From assembly GCA_031290715.1 (NCBI GenBank), contig JAITNA010000056.1, positions 1-6,111 of the forward strand: 6,111 bases of DNA, given 5' to 3'. Below, piece by piece: positions 4,413-6,111 of the stretch. The position numbers and the translations under genes were made by a program. This DNA comes from Eubacteriales Family XIII. Incertae Sedis bacterium (GTDB taxonomy: Bacteria; Bacillota; Clostridia; Peptostreptococcales; Anaerovoracaceae). Within the stretch, counting starts at the first letter, position 1. Every line of letters begins with the position of its first letter. The notes under the pieces are model-generated. The model was not told the DNA's origin and searched no databases. It saw only the letters and a list, made by a program, of their open reading frames with translations.

Positions 4413-6111
4413 GAACCCGAACCTTTCTCCTCCGAGGAATAACGATCGCTCCGAGCAGGAACACGAAAGCAAGCGCGCCCATGCAAGACCAGAGCACAGG
4501 ATTGGCGTCGTCGCCTGTCCCCGCACTGCTTGCCGGCGCCGGGTCCGCGGCCTTGACCGGATTGCCGGCGACAGGCGCGGCGCTGACCGTGAGCGTGATG
4601 GCTGCCGATCTGCCGTCCGAAAACTCGGCGACAAATTCATGCGTGCCCGCCGGATAGGTTTTCAAAAAACTTTCCCGGAGCGTAATGATCGTACTCCCCT
4701 GCGTGATCGTGTAGAAAGCAGGATCGATTTCCGTACTGCCGTAAAGCAAACGGGCAAATTTCGTGTAATCCGCATCAATTCGCGCGCTAAGGTCACCGGC
4801 GCCGTTCCACACGCCGAAGTGTGTCAGAATCGTATAAACGGCATTTTTGTTTTCGGCTTTTTTGTTTTCGCCGTTTCCGGCGCCGTTGCCGTTGTCGCCA
4901 TCGCCGGTACCGTCACCGTTATCGCCGCCATTGCCATTGCCGCCATCGCCGGTGCCGTCGCCGTTATCGCCGCCGTTGCCATTGCCGTTATCGCCGCCGT
5001 CGCCGGTGCCATCGCCGCCATCGCCGGTGCCATCGCCATTGCCGTTATCATTACCGCCATCGCCGGTACCATCGCCGTCGCCATTATCGCCATCGCCATC
5101 GCCCGGGATATCCTCAAATACCGCCGTCGCCGTGACCGGTTCGGAAATCATGACAAAGCTCGTGCTCGCGCTGTTCGCGTCGTCGAAAGACACGGCGGGG
5201 CTCGCCGACCAGTTCTTGAACTGTTTGCCCTGCGGCGGCGTGCCGGCGCTGATGTTCACGACCGCTCCCGCCGCGTAGTCGCCGCCGCCGGAACTGCCCG
5301 TGCCCGCGCTGCTCACCGTGACCGCGTAAGAGGCCGGCGCCGGATTTTCGGACGGAATGACGATGCCGATCGTGGCGATGGTTATATGCGTGAAATTGAT
5401 TTCGGAATTCAGCGAAACGAAATAGAGGATATCCTTGTCCGTTGTATTCTTCGGGACACGGAAGCTCCCCATCGGCCCGGCGATCGGCAATTCCGCCGGC
5501 GACGGCGCGGAGGTATCGTCGATCACAGTATTCTCCTGATTTGTCAGCACGAAGCGGAACATATTCGGAGGGGATTGGTCGCCGGGGATCGGCTCAAGGC
5601 CCGAAACATCTATCGCCGCGGATACGGAAATCTCAACCTCATCGCCGGCCGCGGACAAAGAATACGCAAAGTGCTGCGGCATTTGAAACCCATCGGGGAC
5701 AGCGGCGGCGGAAAGCGGCAATTCGATGATCCCGGAGGGCTCGCCGCCAAACAGGAATCCGATCGCGTGCGACTCGCGGAACCCCCAATCGGACGGATCA
5801 AAATGGAGAAAAACGACAGCGGATGCCCCGTCCGAAGCCGGAATCACTGTATACTCTGTATCAAGGTTGGCACCGAACCGGCGGTCATAAACCTGAAGGG
5901 CGGCCGGGCCGGATGCCGTCAGGTTTTGACCCGTGAGCCGCAGGACGATATAGCCGCCGCCGAAGGGGATTTGCGGGGTTCCGTATCCTGTACCCGGATT
6001 CGCCGCCGCAAGATCGGTGAGTATGGCTCCGGACATGCCGCCGAATTGCGCGATTTCCGTTCCCGCAATGGCTTCCGCGGTCACGGTGTCGATCCTTGGA
6101 TAGGGCGTTTC
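4402..6111 (-). CDS. Cell-surface protein with InlB B-type repeat, Asp/Gly/Asn linker, X2-like domain and C-terminal anchor (5' partial)
   Basis: The frame stays open to the right edge, so the N-terminus and signal peptide lie outside; 569 residues are visible. The GTG at 6084 is an internal Val codon, not a convincing start. Residues 1-261 are beta-rich with Gly/Pro turns and match no family I can name. Residues 262-333 (YAVTVSSAGTG... QFKNWSASP... ATAVFED) fit the divergent InlB B-repeat/Flg_new_2 fold common in Firmicutes surface proteins. Residues 337-414 are a repeat made almost only of Gly, Asp, Asn and Thr. A Lys/Glu/Asn patch (415-423) leads to an X2-like Ig domain (425-510) with HFGVWNGAG, IDADYTKFARLLYG and YTITQGSTIITLRESFLKTY. 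The tail has SAGTGDDANP (529-538), a hydrophobic segment (about 539-558) and RRRKVRVR. This resembles a sortase-anchor layout, but the Leu-Pro-x-Thr-Gly motif is not canonical. It probably binds or spans the cell wall; no enzyme motif is visible. Confidence 0.85.
   Translation of the reverse strand, partial: ETPYPRIDTVTAEAIAGTEIAQFGGMSGAILTDLAAANPGTGYGTPQIPFGGGYIVLRLTGQNLTASGPAALQVYDRRFGANLDTEYTVIPASDGASAVVFLHFDPSDWGFRESHAIGFLFGGEPSGIIELPLSAAAVPDGFQMPQHFAYSLSAAGDEVEISVSAAIDVSGLEPIPGDQSPPNMFRFVLTNQENTVIDDTSAPSPAELPIAGPMGSFRVPKNTTDKDILYFVSLNSEINFTHITIATIGIVIPSENPAPASYAVTVSSAGTGSSGGGDYAAGAVVNISAGTPPQGKQFKNWSASPAVSFDDANSASTSFVMISEPVTATAVFEDIPGDGDGDNGDGDGTGDGGNDNGNGDGTGDGGDGTGDGGDNGNGNGGDNGDGTGDGGNGNGGDNGDGTGDGDNGNGAGNGENKKAENKNAVYTILTHFGVWNGAGDLSARIDADYTKFARLLYGSTEIDPAFYTITQGSTIITLRESFLKTYPAGTHEFVAEFSDGRSAAITLTVSAAPVAGNPVKAADPAPASSAGTGDDANPVLWSCMGALAFVFLLGAIVIPRRRKVRVRGQ
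4870..5103 (-). repeat. Imperfect tandem repeat encoding the Gly/Asp/Asn/Thr linker
   Basis: About 78 codons repeat short Gly-Asp, Gly-Asn and Gly-Asp-Gly-Thr-Gly units inside the surface protein. The clearest long copies, 4897-4930 and 4942-4975, are offset by 45 bases (15 codons) and differ at three of 34 positions. All three differences fall at synonymous third codon positions (Gly/Gly, Gly/Gly, Asn/Asn). The - strand is rich in GG dinucleotides and the + strand in GCC. Such repeats are prone to length change by slippage. Confidence 0.85.

Noticed and set aside
2631..4442. A long open frame of about 600 codons on the + strand, opposite the glycosyltransferase.
   Set aside because: Its product is full of Arg, His, Asp and Glu with no domain or membrane pattern, as expected of an antisense shadow of a GC-rich gene, while the - strand frame has all GT2 motifs.
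4870..5103. Repeats considered as a CRISPR array.
   Set aside because: Units are short, contiguous, GC-biased and in codon register; there are no unique spacers of constant length.
4870..5103. RTX-type calcium-binding nonapeptides.
   Set aside because: The GGxGxDxUx pattern, with a large hydrophobic residue at its eighth position, is absent; the linker has no hydrophobic residues at all apart from single Ala positions.
4821..5278. Open frames on both strands across the Gly/Asp repeat, giving Arg/Cys/His-rich, Pro/Ser/Leu-rich and Met/Ala/Thr-rich products.
   Set aside because: These come from reading the GCC-type repeat in other frames; the repeat lies inside a well-supported surface-protein gene.

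Overview
The window looks like chromosomal DNA of a fairly GC-rich Gram-positive bacterium of the Clostridia type. The signs are strong AAGGAG-like ribosome binding sites, a Firmicutes-style Sir2 deacylase, and a large surface protein with an InlB B-type repeat, an X2-like domain and a C-terminal hydrophobic segment followed by Arg/Lys, as in sortase or membrane anchors. This placement is inferred from family resemblance; no rRNA or taxonomic marker is present.

Layout. The + strand carries only the 3' end of a GNAT-type acetyltransferase (2-298). Everything else is on the - strand, read from right to left: (1) a partial surface protein that enters from beyond the right edge and ends at 4402; (2) a terminator overlapping its stop codon, followed at once by an AT-rich promoter-like stretch; (3) a multi-membrane-span family 2 glycosyltransferase, 4331-1803; (4) a Sir2 NAD-dependent protein deacylase, 1726-968; (5) a small three-span membrane protein with a PH-like C-terminal domain, 901-335, which converges on the GNAT gene. 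Gaps are short (36-77 bases) and no stretch over 300 bases lacks a gene. I see no RNA genes, insertion sequences, CRISPR arrays or phage genes.

How the genes may work together. The glycosyltransferase, sirtuin and PH-like membrane protein follow one another on the same strand with no clear terminator between them, so they may share a transcript. The glycosyltransferase has cellulose-synthase-like architecture (membrane segments on both sides of a cytosolic catalytic domain) and probably polymerises or exports a sugar. The surface protein would be displayed on the cell envelope. No pathway can be proved from five genes, and this may be an ordinary genome neighbourhood. The least explained parts are the roughly 150-residue N-terminal region of the glycosyltransferase, the Asp/Gly/Asn repeat linker and non-canonical anchor of the surface protein, and the sirtuin/membrane-protein junction, where only one TGA separates two in-frame coding regions.
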